Source: Mesorhizobium sp. AR02
Lineage (GTDB): Bacteria > Pseudomonadota > Alphaproteobacteria > Rhizobiales > Rhizobiaceae
Length of the DNA stretch: 64,000 nt
NCBI RefSeq assembly: GCF_024746835.1
Contig: NZ_CP080531.1
Location: 3,663,501 to 3,727,500 of the forward strand
Reading direction: 5' to 3'
Under the pieces are notes generated by a model. The model ran no database searches. It had not been told where the DNA came from and saw only the letters and a list, made by a program, of their open reading frames with translations. This document shows, one piece after another, positions 1 to 9,265 of the stretch. Both the position numbers and the translations under genes were made by a program. Position 1 is the stretch's first letter. Each line of letters begins with the position of its first letter.

Positions 1-60
1 GGCGGCCAGGCTGATTGCAAGTGCGGCGGCACCAGCAAGGGCGGAAAGGGTGAATTTCAT
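1..60 (-). CDS. N-terminus of an exported protein (truncated by window edge)
   Basis: Only the first 20 codons are inside the window, read leftwards from the ATG at 60-58. They encode a typical signal-peptide start: Met-Lys followed by an Ala/Leu-rich hydrophobic stretch. A GAGGA Shine-Dalgarno-like sequence lies about 7 nt before the ATG (minus strand). The gene is divergent from an ECF sigma / NrsF pair. In Caulobacter that pair controls operons whose first gene is a short exported DUF2282 (bufferin, BufA) protein, so a BufA-like identity is a reasonable guess. The mature protein is outside the window, so the identity is inference only. Confidence 0.6.
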   Translation of the reverse strand, partial: MKFTLSALAGAAALAISLAA

Positions 61-332
61 GGCGTTATCCTCGATGTCGTTGGTCTTTGCACGCTGCACC
101 TATCGATACCTGACAGGCATAGTCAACATTGTTGGCTGCTTCAATCGGTCGCTGAGGCGCGAAGGTCAACGCAAAGCGGACAATTCCATGTGATGGCGGC
201 CTGGATCGACGGTTTCTCGCCAGATGTGTCCGCAAGGCCTGTAAGGTGACCCGGTGTGCGGCTGTGCCTTCAGGACCCGCAAACTTTTGTGATTTGCCCG
301 TAGTTTGGCTTGGACATTATTTCGCCGGCCAC

Positions 333-358
333 GTAACAAATCAGTGCCGAGGCACGAA
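333..358 (+). promoter_or_regulatory. Probable SigF-type ECF promoter of the sigF-nrsF pair
   Basis: GTAACA at 333-338 is followed after exactly 16 nt by CGAA at 355-358. This fits the GTAAC-N16-CGAA promoter described for Caulobacter SigF, as I recall it. It lies just upstream of the sigma factor GTG at 379, with a GGGGGAG ribosome-binding site at 363-369, so the sigma factor probably transcribes its own operon. The rest of 61-332 shows no gene that I can support. A weak sigma70-like TTGACT (minus strand, 126-121) might serve the divergent gene. Confidence 0.6.
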
Positions 359-378
359 AATCGGGGGAGTGAACTCTT

Positions 379-930
379 GTGAGCGGCAAGGACGAAGCCG
401 AGCTTTCCCGGCTGTTGCGGGCCGCGATCGCCGGAGACGAAAAGGCCTATGCCGACTTTCTGCACCGGATTGCCGCGCTGGTGCGCGGCTTTGTCCGGCG
501 CAAGATCGTGCAGGGCGGGGTCGATCCCGAGGATGTCGTGCAGGAAACCTTGCTGGCCATTCATGTGAAACGGCACACCTGGCGCCAGGACGCGCCGGTG
601 CTGCCGTGGATCTATGCCATCGCCCGCTTCAAGCTGATCGATGCGTTCCGGCGGCGCGGACGGCGCATCGAGATCGATGTCGACGATATCGCCGAGACCT
701 TCGCCGAGCCGGAAACCGAAACCGTCAGCGAGCGCGACATCAACCGGGCCCTGGACGGGCTGCCGCCGGCGCAGCGCTCCGTGGTCTCGGCCGTATCGGT
801 GGAGGGTCGCTCGATCGGCGAGACGGCAGCGAAGTTCGGCATCAGCGAGACGGCGGTGCGTGTGTCGTTGCATCGCGGACTTGCCGCCATAGCCAAGCGA
901 TTTGGGCAGGGGCGATTCGGGCGGGAATGA
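379..930 (+). CDS. sigF: ECF RNA polymerase sigma factor, SigF-like
   Basis: A 183-aa protein with the two sigma domains expected of an ECF factor. Region 2 is at about residues 25-95 (PEDVVQETLLAIH then PWIYAIARFKLIDAFRR). Region 4 is at about 120-175, with a helix-turn-helix (SIGETAAKFGISETAVRVSLHRGL). It directs RNA polymerase to stress promoters. The GTG start at 379 is supported by GGGGGAG ten bases upstream. The stop is one base before the ATG of an NrsF-type membrane anti-sigma gene, so the two are co-transcribed and probably coupled. In Caulobacter this pair responds to heavy metals (chromate, cadmium, copper). The family call is strong; the sigF name rests on the partner and promoter. 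Confidence 0.88.
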   Translation: MSGKDEAELSRLLRAAIAGDEKAYADFLHRIAALVRGFVRRKIVQGGVDPEDVVQETLLAIHVKRHTWRQDAPVLPWIYAIARFKLIDAFRRRGRRIEIDVDDIAETFAEPETETVSERDINRALDGLPPAQRSVVSAVSVEGRSIGETAAKFGISETAVRVSLHRGLAAIAKRFGQGRFGRE

Positions 931-931
931 C

Positions 932-1570
932 ATGAGGACCGAGGATCTCATCAGGGCGCTCGACGCCGATGCAAGCAGCAAGGCGATGCCATTGCGCTCG
1001 GCCTGGTGGTTGGCGGCTGGTGCGGCCATTATCATTGCGGCAGTCGTTTTCCTGCTGACGATCGGCCCGCGCCCCGACTTCATGGTGGCCGCGCACACGA
1101 TGCGCTTCCTCTCCAAGTTCGTTTTCACCATCGTGCTGGCCGTCAGCGCCTTCGCCTTGATCCGCGCTTTGTCGACGCCGGGTGCCTCGACAGGTCGGGC
1201 GATGGCGGGGATGCTGGCCGCGCCGCTGCTGGTGGCCGTGGCGGTGGTTCTGGAGCTCTTCATGGTGCCGGAGGCGTTGTGGGGCACGCGCATGGTCGGC
1301 TCCAACATGATGATCTGCATGGGCTTCATCCCGCTGATCGGCATCGGCCCGCTCGCCATCTTCCTATGGATGCTGCGCTATGGTGCGCCGACAAGGCCGG
1401 TGCTTGCCGGCGCGGTCGCGGGCCTGCTCGCTGGCGGGCTGGCCGCGACCTTCTATGCCGCGCACTGTTTCGACGATTCGCCGCTTTTCGTCGCCACCTG
1501 GTACACGATCGCGATCGCGGTTCTTGCCTTGCTTGGCGCGCTCGGCGGGCGGTTTTTCGTACGCTGGTAG
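932..1570 (+). CDS. nrsF: NrsF-type (DUF1109) membrane anti-sigma factor
   Basis: A 212-aa integral membrane protein with about six hydrophobic segments, starting near residue 25 and ending at the C-terminus. It fits DUF1109/NrsF, the inner-membrane protein that holds the ECF factor SigF inactive. Two cysteines, Cys129 and Cys179, sit almost exactly where Caulobacter NrsF has its two sensing cysteines (about 131 and 181). This suggests that the metal/redox response is kept. The ATG at 932 follows the sigma stop by one base. A longer in-frame reading from 902 overlaps the sigma gene and is not needed. Confidence 0.88.
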   Translation: MRTEDLIRALDADASSKAMPLRSAWWLAAGAAIIIAAVVFLLTIGPRPDFMVAAHTMRFLSKFVFTIVLAVSAFALIRALSTPGASTGRAMAGMLAAPLLVAVAVVLELFMVPEALWGTRMVGSNMMICMGFIPLIGIGPLAIFLWMLRYGAPTRPVLAGAVAGLLAGGLAATFYAAHCFDDSPLFVATWYTIAIAVLALLGALGGRFFVRW

Positions 1571-1728
1571 CAGGATAGCTGCGACCCGCGAATACCGATC
1601 CTTAATCATGCCGGCAATTGTTTGCCGGTTGCCCATATCGCCGGTACCCCCTACGCAACCTTTCCTTAAAATCGATCCTTCAGGGTTTTAACGGGAAAAA
1701 GCGATTGCCCACGGGGGTGGCACGGATC

Positions 1729-3702
1729 GTGAGATTACCAGGACCTATCAGGCTCCACAAACACGCAGCGCCGGCACTGCTTGTGGCTGGCCTCGCCGTT
1801 GCGGCGGCCTCGCTCGTGCCGTCGCGGCTGGACCTTGGCGCCGAGGCACTCAGACTTTGTTTTCAGGTATCGGTCGCCGTTGCAGCCGGCGCGCTTTTCC
1901 TCGCCGGGCTGTTTGTCATTCGCATCTCCGCCGACCGGCGGCAGATCGCGCAAAGCGAGCAGCGCTTTCGCCGGGCCATGCAGGATTCGGCGATCGGCAT
2001 CGCCATTGTCGGGCTGAACGGGCGTATTCTGGAAACCAATCCGGCCTTCGCCTCGATGCTTGGCTACAGCCGCGAAGAGATCGAGGCGCTGACCTTTTTC
2101 CAGATCACCCATCCTGACGACGTACATATCGGGCGGGAAACCATGGAAGGCATCAAAGCGGGCACGGTCAACGCTTTCCAGTTCGAAAAGCGTTACCTCA
2201 AGAAGGACGGCACGGCTGTCTGGGCGCATCTCGCCGGCTCCGTCATTCGCGACGAGAAAAGCGGACGCCCGCTCTATCTCGTCTCGCAGATCGAGGACAT
2301 CGACGCGCGCAAGCAGGCCGAGGCGCGCATTGCCGAGGCCGAAACGCGCTGGAATTTCGCCCTGGCCGGCGCCGGCCAGGGCGTCTGGGACCTCGACGTG
2401 CGCAAAGGCGGCACGACCTACTCGTCGACCTGGGTCAAGATGCTGGGTTATGCGGATGGCGAACTCGACGGCGATCCGGACCGCTGGCTGACCATGATCC
2501 ATCCCGACGACCGCGAGACCGTCGCCGAAGCGGACCGCGCCCACCTTGACGGCCAGACGGAGTTTTTCGAGGCCGAGTTCAGGATGCGCCACAAGGATGG
2601 CCGCTGGGTCTGGATCCTCGACCGCGGCAAGGCCATCGAGCGCGACGGGGACGGGCGGCTGATCAGGGCCATCGGCAGCCTGACCGACATCACCCGGCGC
2701 AAGGAGGCCGAAGAGCGCCTGACCCTGTCGGCGGCAATGCTGGCCGACGAGAAGGAGCGCCTCCGGGTGACGTTGCAGTCGATCGGCGATGCCGTTATCT
2801 GCACCGATGCGGCCAATCGCGTCACCTTCATGAACCCGGTTGCCGAGAAGCTGACCGGCGTTTCCGGCGAGGCGGCGCTCGGCAAGACGCTCGGCCATGT
2901 CTATTGGGCGGTCGATGAGGAGACAGGTCACAGGATCGGCGTGACGCGGCCGGCGATCGGCGCGGAGGCGCCTTCCGACCAGAACAGCCGTGCCGTGCTG
3001 ATCCGCCGCGACGACACACGCTGCAGCATCCGCCAGGTCGTGTCGCCGATCATGAACGAGCGCAACGAATTCTGCGGGCTGGTCATCGTCTTCCAGGACT
3101 TCACCGATGCGCGCGCCCTGCAGCGCCAACTTGCCCACGCCGCCGCGCATGACGCGCTGACCGGCCTTGCCAATCGCTCGAGCTTCATCCGCACCATGGA
3201 GGGATTGGTCGATCAGGCGCGCAAGGACGGCACGACGGCCGGGAGCGGCCATCAGTTCATGTTCATCGACCTCGACCATTTCAAGCTGGTCAACGACACG
3301 GGTGGTCACGCCGCAGGCGACGCCTTGCTGAAGCGGGTCGCGGAGGCCGTGCGCGGTGTGCTTGGTCCCGAAGACATCGTCGCGCGCCTGGGCGGCGATG
3401 AATTCGCGGTCATCCTGAAATCGGGTTCGATCGCCGGCGCGAGGATCGCGGCGCGCTCCATCATCGACGTGATAGCCGGGCTGAACTTCACCTGGGACGG
3501 CCGGCCGCATGCGATAGGCGCCAGCATCGGCCTGGCGGCGATCTGCGCCAATTGCGGTGAAGTCGACGAGATCATCGCAAAGGCCGACGCCGCCTGCTAT
3601 GCGGCCAAGGCCGCCGGCCGTGGGTGCGTTTCGGTGGCGCCGGATGACAGGATCACCTACGACAGGTCAGAACCGCCCGCGCCGTTTGCCGCGGCGTCGT
3701 AG
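1729..3702 (+). CDS. Membrane-anchored triple-PAS diguanylate cyclase
   Basis: About 657 aa. Two hydrophobic segments near the N-terminus (roughly 10-30 and 45-65) are followed by three PAS domains with PAC motifs (about 75-200, 205-335 and 345-460) and a GGDEF domain. The active-site motif GGDEF is intact at residues 555-559, so it should make c-di-GMP from two GTP. There is no EAL domain. The RxxD inhibitory site five residues before GGDEF is replaced by GPED, so product feedback through the I-site is probably absent. I chose GTG 1729, with GGGGGTGG about 9 nt upstream; GTG 1717 is an alternative. The TAG stop is the first three bases of a dispersed repeat. Confidence 0.85.
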   Translation: MRLPGPIRLHKHAAPALLVAGLAVAAASLVPSRLDLGAEALRLCFQVSVAVAAGALFLAGLFVIRISADRRQIAQSEQRFRRAMQDSAIGIAIVGLNGRILETNPAFASMLGYSREEIEALTFFQITHPDDVHIGRETMEGIKAGTVNAFQFEKRYLKKDGTAVWAHLAGSVIRDEKSGRPLYLVSQIEDIDARKQAEARIAEAETRWNFALAGAGQGVWDLDVRKGGTTYSSTWVKMLGYADGELDGDPDRWLTMIHPDDRETVAEADRAHLDGQTEFFEAEFRMRHKDGRWVWILDRGKAIERDGDGRLIRAIGSLTDITRRKEAEERLTLSAAMLADEKERLRVTLQSIGDAVICTDAANRVTFMNPVAEKLTGVSGEAALGKTLGHVYWAVDEETGHRIGVTRPAIGAEAPSDQNSRAVLIRRDDTRCSIRQVVSPIMNERNEFCGLVIVFQDFTDARALQRQLAHAAAHDALTGLANRSSFIRTMEGLVDQARKDGTTAGSGHQFMFIDLDHFKLVNDTGGHAAGDALLKRVAEAVRGVLGPEDIVARLGGDEFAVILKSGSIAGARIAARSIIDVIAGLNFTWDGRPHAIGASIGLAAICANCGEVDEIIAKADAACYAAKAAGRGCVSVAPDDRITYDRSEPPAPFAAAS

Positions 3703-3802
3703 AGCGTTTCACCGCTGCATGGAAACGGCGAACCACTCTAACTCTTTGTTTTGACGCAATTCCAGACGGAAAACCGCTCACACTTTTCCTGGAATTGCTC
3801 TA
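3700..3802. repeat. Dispersed palindromic repeat, copy 1 (two modules)
   Basis: Module A (3700-3740) is an imperfect palindrome running from TAGAGCG to CACTCTA. Module B (3741-3802) contains a TTTGTTTTGACGCAATTCC segment and ends CCTGGAATTGCTCTA. Related copies occur at 32037-32122, 40230-40304, 41938-42064 and 42849-42922. Here the first three bases are the stop codon of the diguanylate cyclase gene. Confidence 0.85.
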
Positions 3803-3812
3803 AGCGGATGCG

Positions 3813-4691
<879 letters not shown>

Positions 4692-4807
4692 TACACCGAT
4701 CCCGTCCAAAGGCTTTTGCAGCCTGCTTTTTGTGCGGTGCAAACTAAAAGGGCGGGGCGACTTCGTCTACCCCACCCCAAGCATTTAATACGCTTTGTCA
4801 GAGAGCG

Positions 4808-5737
4808 TCAAAGCGCCTTCTGCAACTCCGGCAGAATGACGAAGAGATCGCCGACGAGGCCGTAGTCGGCAACCTGGAAGATCGGTGCCTCCTCGTCCTT
4901 GTTGATGGCGACGATAACCTTGGAATCCTTCATGCCGGCGAGATGCTGGATGGCGCCGGAGATGCCGACCGCGATGTAGAGATCGGGAGCGACGACCTTG
5001 CCGGTCTGGCCGACCTGCCAGTCGTTCGGCGCATAGCCGGCATCGACCGCCGCGCGGGACGCGCCAACGGCGGCACCGAGCTTGTCGGCGACGGGCAGGA
5101 TGACCTCCTGGAACTTTTCCGAGGAGCCAAGCGCGCGGCCGCCCGAGATGATGATCTTGGCCGAGGTCAGTTCCGGACGATCAGTGTCCGACAGCTTGTT
5201 CTCGACGAAGGTGGAGAGGCCGGGATTGGCCGCGGCCTTGACGGTCTCGACCGCGGCCGAGCCGCCCTCGGGGGCTGCCTGGAAGGAAGCCGTGCGCACG
5301 GTGATGACCTTCTTGGCGTCGGTCGACTGCACGGTCTGGATGGCGTTGCCGGCATAGATCGGCCGCTTGAACGTGTCGGGCGAGACCACTTCGATGATCT
5401 CGGAGACCTGCGCGACATCGAGCAGGGCCGCCACGCGCGGCGCGACGTTCTTGCCCGACGAGGTCGCCGGGGCGATGATGGTGTCGTAGCCGCCGGCGAG
5501 CGACACGACCAGTGCGGCCGTCGGTTCGGCAAGGCGTTCGGCGAGTTCGTCGGCTTCGGCGAGCAGCACCTTGCTGACGCCCTTGAGCTTGGCTGCGGCG
5601 TCCGCCGCGCCTTTGGCGCCCTTGCCGGCGACCAGCACATGCACGTCCGAACCGATCTGCAGGGCCGCCGAAAGCGCCTTGGCGGTCTGGTCGGAAAGGG
5701 TGGCGTTGTCGTGTTCGGCGATGAGGAGAATGGTCAT
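4808..5737 (-). CDS. etfA: Electron transfer flavoprotein, alpha subunit
   Basis: 309 aa, full length. The C-terminal FAD-binding domain is clear ([12 protein letters not shown], then [54 protein letters not shown]). With EtfB it carries electrons from acyl-CoA and other dehydrogenases to ETF-ubiquinone oxidoreductase. It is 20 bases downstream of etfB, so the two form an operon. Confidence 0.96.
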   Translation of the reverse strand: MTILLIAEHDNATLSDQTAKALSAALQIGSDVHVLVAGKGAKGAADAAAKLKGVSKVLLAEADELAERLAEPTAALVVSLAGGYDTIIAPATSSGKNVAPRVAALLDVAQVSEIIEVVSPDTFKRPIYAGNAIQTVQSTDAKKVITVRTASFQAAPEGGSAAVETVKAAANPGLSTFVENKLSDTDRPELTSAKIIISGGRALGSSEKFQEVILPVADKLGAAVGASRAAVDAGYAPNDWQVGQTGKVVAPDLYIAVGISGAIQHLAGMKDSKVIVAINKDEEAPIFQVADYGLVGDLFVILPELQKAL

Positions 5738-5757
5738 TTTATCTGTTCCTTCCGATC

Positions 5758-6507
5758 TCAGAGCACGCCGGCTTCGTTCTTGAGCTTGTCGACCAGTTCG
5801 GCGACGCTCTTGACCTTGACGCCTGCCTTGCGGCCGCTCGGCTCCTCGGTCTTGATGACCTTGAGGCGCGGCTTGACGTCGGCGCCGTAGTCGGCCGGGC
5901 TCTTTTCGTCGAGCTGCTTCTTCTTGGCCTTCATGATGTTGGGCAAAGAGGCATAGCGCGGCTGGTTGAGGCGAAGGTCGGCGGTGATGATCGCCGGCAT
6001 CTTCAGTTCCACCGTCTGCAGGCCGCCGTCGACTTCGCGCGTCACCTTGGCCTTGTCGCCGTCGAGCACGACCTTGGAGGCGAAGGTGCCTTGCGCCCAG
6101 CCGAGCAGGGCCGCCAGCATCTGGCCGGTCTGGTTGGAATCGTCGTCGATCGCCTGCTTGCCGAGGATGACGAGGCCGGGCTGTTCGGCGTCGACGACGC
6201 CCTTCAGCACCTTGGCGACGCCGAGCGGCTCGGTCTGCTCGTCGGTCTTGACCAGGATGGCGCGGTCGGCGCCCATGGCGAGTGCGGTGCGCAAGGTTTC
6301 CTGCGCCTGCTGCGGGCCGATCGAGACGACGATGATTTCTTCGGCCTTGCCGGCTTCCTTGAGCCGGATTGCCTCTTCGACCGCGATCTCGTCGAACGGG
6401 TTCATCGCCATCTTGACGTTGGCGAGTTCCACCGCCGAACCATCAGCCTTGACGCGAACCTTGACGTTCGCATCCACAACCCGCTTCACGGGCACAAGGA
6501 TCTTCAT
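5758..6507 (-). CDS. etfB: Electron transfer flavoprotein, beta subunit
   Basis: 249 aa, full length. It has the typical N-terminus ([19 protein letters not shown]), the nucleotide-binding fold and the signature [15 protein letters not shown], with the AMP-binding loop [12 protein letters not shown] near residues 125-140. It forms the heterodimeric flavoprotein with the following etfA. The preceding 180 bases (6508-6688) contain no other gene and probably hold the promoter, though I could not assign clear boxes. Confidence 0.96.
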   Translation of the reverse strand: MKILVPVKRVVDANVKVRVKADGSAVELANVKMAMNPFDEIAVEEAIRLKEAGKAEEIIVVSIGPQQAQETLRTALAMGADRAILVKTDEQTEPLGVAKVLKGVVDAEQPGLVILGKQAIDDDSNQTGQMLAALLGWAQGTFASKVVLDGDKAKVTREVDGGLQTVELKMPAIITADLRLNQPRYASLPNIMKAKKKQLDEKSPADYGADVKPRLKVIKTEEPSGRKAGVKVKSVAELVDKLKNEAGVL

Positions 6508-6688
6508 TTGCCTGTCACCTCTTCACGCTAGTTGGGCGCGCTATAGCAGCCTGCGCCCCTTCTGAGTTGTCGAAAGCCGACATTCCGGATGGAAATTCTG
6601 GTCTTTGCCCGCCTTGGGCTCAGACGGAGACGTTTCCGTAGTTGCGGCAACCCTTGACGTCAATACGCTGAAAGCAGCTCAAATCGGT

Positions 6689-7489
6689 TCAGTTTGGGCC
6701 AGAGGGGTTTCCCCGGCCCCAGCGCGTCGTGGTGGCCGGCGGTTCAGGCGCCGCTGGTTCGGCAGCAACCGGCGGCTGGTCTGACGTGGGAACCGCGGTA
6801 TCCTCGTCCGCGCCGGCAAAAAGCGGCACGCCGCGGCTGCGCAGGACAAGCACCAGCACGGCGCCTGCAATGATGCCGCCGATGTGGCAGGCCCAGGAAA
6901 TCTGGTCCTCGCCACCAGCGGCGAACATGAAGACCTGGAACAGCACCCACAGGATAAGCGGGATGAAGGCCGGAATGCGCAGCGGGATGCGGGCAAAGGC
7001 AAGCACCCAGACCTTCACCCGGGGATAGAGGATCAAATAGGCGACGACCACGCCGGCAATGGCGCCGGAAGCACCGATCAGCGGTACCTGCGAATCCCAG
7101 GCGACAAGGCCCTGGAAGGCGGCGCCGGCGATGGCGCACAGGAGATAGAAGATCAGGTAGCGGATGTGACCGAGCGCGTCCTCGACATTGTCGCCGAACA
7201 CCCACAGGAACAGCATGTTGCCGCCGAGATGGAAGATATCGGCGTGCAGGAAGGAATAGGTGAGGTAGCTCAGGCTTTCGGGGATGATGACAAAGCGAGG
7301 GTCGAGTTCGGCCGTGTTGTGAACGACGGACGGAATGAAGCCGAGCCCAAGCACGGCCGCATTGGTGAAATTCTCGCCGCCCAGTGCCGTCGCGCAATAG
7401 ACCAGCGCGTTGACCACGATCAGCCCGATCGTCACATATTGCAGGCGGATGTGGCGCAGCCTGTTGGTGTCGTAAAGCGGGATGAACAT
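6689..7489 (-). CDS. Rhomboid family intramembrane serine protease
   Basis: 266 aa with at least six membrane segments. The catalytic pair is visible: Ser141 in GASGAIAG and His202 in CHIGG. The conserved HLGGNMLFLWVFGDNVED motif (residues 87-104) supplies the family Asn. It cleaves membrane-protein substrates within the bilayer; the substrate is unknown. The C-terminus is a Pro/Ala-rich cytosolic tail with no recognised domain. The ATG at 7489 is preceded by GGGAGGGGG; the frame extends another 34 codons upstream without support. It lies between the PduO and etf genes. Confidence 0.92.
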   Translation of the reverse strand: MFIPLYDTNRLRHIRLQYVTIGLIVVNALVYCATALGGENFTNAAVLGLGFIPSVVHNTAELDPRFVIIPESLSYLTYSFLHADIFHLGGNMLFLWVFGDNVEDALGHIRYLIFYLLCAIAGAAFQGLVAWDSQVPLIGASGAIAGVVVAYLILYPRVKVWVLAFARIPLRIPAFIPLILWVLFQVFMFAAGGEDQISWACHIGGIIAGAVLVLVLRSRGVPLFAGADEDTAVPTSDQPPVAAEPAAPEPPATTTRWGRGNPSGPN

Positions 7490-7520
7490 GTCCCTGGCCC
7501 CCTCCCGCTTTTCAGTCCGT

Positions 7521-8102
7521 TCAGCGGTTCTTGCCGGGAACCCATAGCACGTCGGCATTTCCATTGTCATTGACCGCCCGGGCGGCGACAAACAGGAAAT
7601 CCGAGACGCGGTTGATGTATTTCAGCCCGTCGCGGTTGACGTGTTCGCCTGGATCCTGGGCAAGCGCCACCATCAGCCGTTCGGCCCGCCGCGCCACGGT
7701 GCGCGCGAGATGCAGGGCAGCTGCCGCCGGCGTGCCGCCGTTGAGCACGAAGGATTTGAGTGGCTGGAGGTCCTTGTTGAGGAGGTCGATGTCCTTTTCC
7801 ACACGATCGGTCTGCGCGGCCACGATGCGCAGCGGCTCATAGCCGAGCGGCTTGCCGTCGTCAGGCACGGCCAGATCGGCGCCGAGGTCGAAGAGATCGT
7901 TCTGGATGCGCGACAGCATGGCGTCGATCGCCGGATGGCTAGCTACTGTGTGGACCCGCGCGATGCCGATGCAGGCATTGGCCTCGTCGACCGTGCCGTA
8001 GGCGTCCACGCGCAGATCGGATTTCAGCCGACGCTCTCCGGTGCCGAGACCCGTGGTGCCATCATCGCCGGTGCGGGTGTAGATCTTGTTGAGCTTGACC
8101 AC
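7521..8102 (-). CDS. PduO-type ATP:cob(I)alamin adenosyltransferase
   Basis: 193 aa. It carries the PduO-family N-terminal ATP-binding motif (TRTGDDGTTGLGTGERRLKSD, split over residues 7-27), a helical bundle with RRAERLMVAL, and the C-terminal NRVSDFLFVAARAVN signature. It transfers adenosyl to corrinoid to make adenosylcobalamin. I prefer GTG 8102, which has GGGGAGG about 7 nt upstream, over an upstream GTG at 8126. It is in line with the HIG1 gene upstream and the rhomboid gene downstream, probably one transcript. Confidence 0.93.
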   Translation of the reverse strand: MVKLNKIYTRTGDDGTTGLGTGERRLKSDLRVDAYGTVDEANACIGIARVHTVASHPAIDAMLSRIQNDLFDLGADLAVPDDGKPLGYEPLRIVAAQTDRVEKDIDLLNKDLQPLKSFVLNGGTPAAAALHLARTVARRAERLMVALAQDPGEHVNRDGLKYINRVSDFLFVAARAVNDNGNADVLWVPGKNR

Positions 8103-8122
8103 GTCGCCTCCCCGAACGGCCT

Positions 8123-8314
8123 TCACTTGCGGGTGAAATACACCGCGAGCAGAATCAGCACCAGCGCCACGGCCTGCAGCATGACGCGCGCCTGCATCAG
8201 CTTGTTCGAGGTGACGCCGGAGCCGCCGCGCATCATGTTGATGAGGCCACGGATCAGCACGATCACCACGGCGGCCATGACCAGAATGGCGAGGATGTTG
8301 AAGACGGTTGCCAT
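8123..8314 (-). CDS. Small twin-transmembrane HIG1-domain protein
   Basis: 63 aa with two hydrophobic helices (about 4-27 and 43-60) and a polar hairpin containing KLMQARVMLQ. This resembles the (R/H)xRxxxQ motif of the HIG1 family of respiratory supercomplex or hypoxia-related proteins. Small HIG1 proteins next to PduO and etf genes are common in Rhizobiales. The function in bacteria is not settled. It starts 26 bases after the SDR gene ends. Confidence 0.85.
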   Translation of the reverse strand: MATVFNILAILVMAAVVIVLIRGLINMMRGGSGVTSNKLMQARVMLQAVALVLILLAVYFTRK

Positions 8315-8340
8315 TGTTGCGTTTCCAGTTGGTTTGGCGT

Positions 8341-9216
8341 TCAGGCGCGTTTGGCCATCAGGCGGTAGAGCATCGATGCCGGCAGTATGCGTTTGAGCGC
8401 CGCGCCGATCTTAGCCGGCACCGTTACCACATAGTGCGGGCGCGGGCGCCGCGACAGAAGTGCATGGCGCAGAACCTTGTAGACCACTTCCGGTCCGGGC
8501 TTCAGCACCGACTGGCTGCCGCCGGCGCGCAGTCGCTCCAGCTGCGCGGCATAGTCGGCGCTGTGCACGGAATTCTCGATGTCGATGTTTTTCAGGAACC
8601 AGGGCAGGCCGTTGCTGGCGATCTTCGATTTCACCGGCCCCGGTTCGATCAGCGAAACATGGACGCCGCTGCCTTCCAGTTCCTGGCGCTGACAGAGCAT
8701 CAGCGCCTCGAGCGCATGTTTCGACGCCGAATAGGCGCCACGAAAACGTACCGGCACGAGACCAAGGATCGATGAGCAATGGACGAGGCGGCCATGGCCC
8801 TGGCGGCGCATCACCGGCACGAGACGGCAGGTCAAGTCGTGCCAGCCGAAGAAATTGACCTCAAATTGCTCCTTGAGCGCAGCCACGGACAGGTCCTCGA
8901 CAGCGCCGGCCTGGGCGTAGGCGCCGTTGTTGAAGAGCGCGTCCAGCCGGCCGCCGGTGCGGTCGAGCACTGAAGCCACCAAGGCAGTGATCGAGTCCGG
9001 TTCGCTGTAATCGAGGTAGAAAGCCTCGATGCCGTCGCTTTCGAGGGCAGCGATGTCCTCGGGTTTTCGGGCCGTTGCAAAGACCCGCCAGCCTTCCGCC
9101 TTGAGTGCCCGGGCGCAATATGCACCTATGCCGGACGAGGCGCCGGTGATGATGATGGTGCGCAACTCCTGCGCTGTCGGACTCGTGGTTTCGCCAAGGG
9201 TTGCCATTTGCCGCAT
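8341..9216 (-). CDS. Short-chain dehydrogenase/reductase (SDR)
   Basis: 291 aa. The Rossmann motif is TGASSGIG (about residues 24-31), NNGAYAQAG matches the NNAG position, and the catalytic Ser (HCSSILG) and YSASK tetrad residues are present. It is an NAD(P)-dependent oxidoreductase of unknown substrate; the C-terminal extension resembles lipid-associated SDRs. ATG 9216 has GGAAGTG just upstream; ATG 9207 is also possible. It is the probable first gene of the minus-strand run into the HIG1 and PduO genes, and divergent from the BrkB-like gene. Confidence 0.9.
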   Translation of the reverse strand: MRQMATLGETTSPTAQELRTIIITGASSGIGAYCARALKAEGWRVFATARKPEDIAALESDGIEAFYLDYSEPDSITALVASVLDRTGGRLDALFNNGAYAQAGAVEDLSVAALKEQFEVNFFGWHDLTCRLVPVMRRQGHGRLVHCSSILGLVPVRFRGAYSASKHALEALMLCQRQELEGSGVHVSLIEPGPVKSKIASNGLPWFLKNIDIENSVHSADYAAQLERLRAGGSQSVLKPGPEVVYKVLRHALLSRRPRPHYVVTVPAKIGAALKRILPASMLYRLMAKRA

Positions 9217-9265
9217 TCACTTCCCATATTCGCGGCGTCGAGACAATCGAAGGGAACGCGGGTTC

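Noticed and set aside
1735..3510. Long open frame on the minus strand opposite the diguanylate cyclase
   Set aside because: It mirrors codon bias of the real gene, has no recognisable domain, and the plus strand encodes clear PAS and GGDEF domains.
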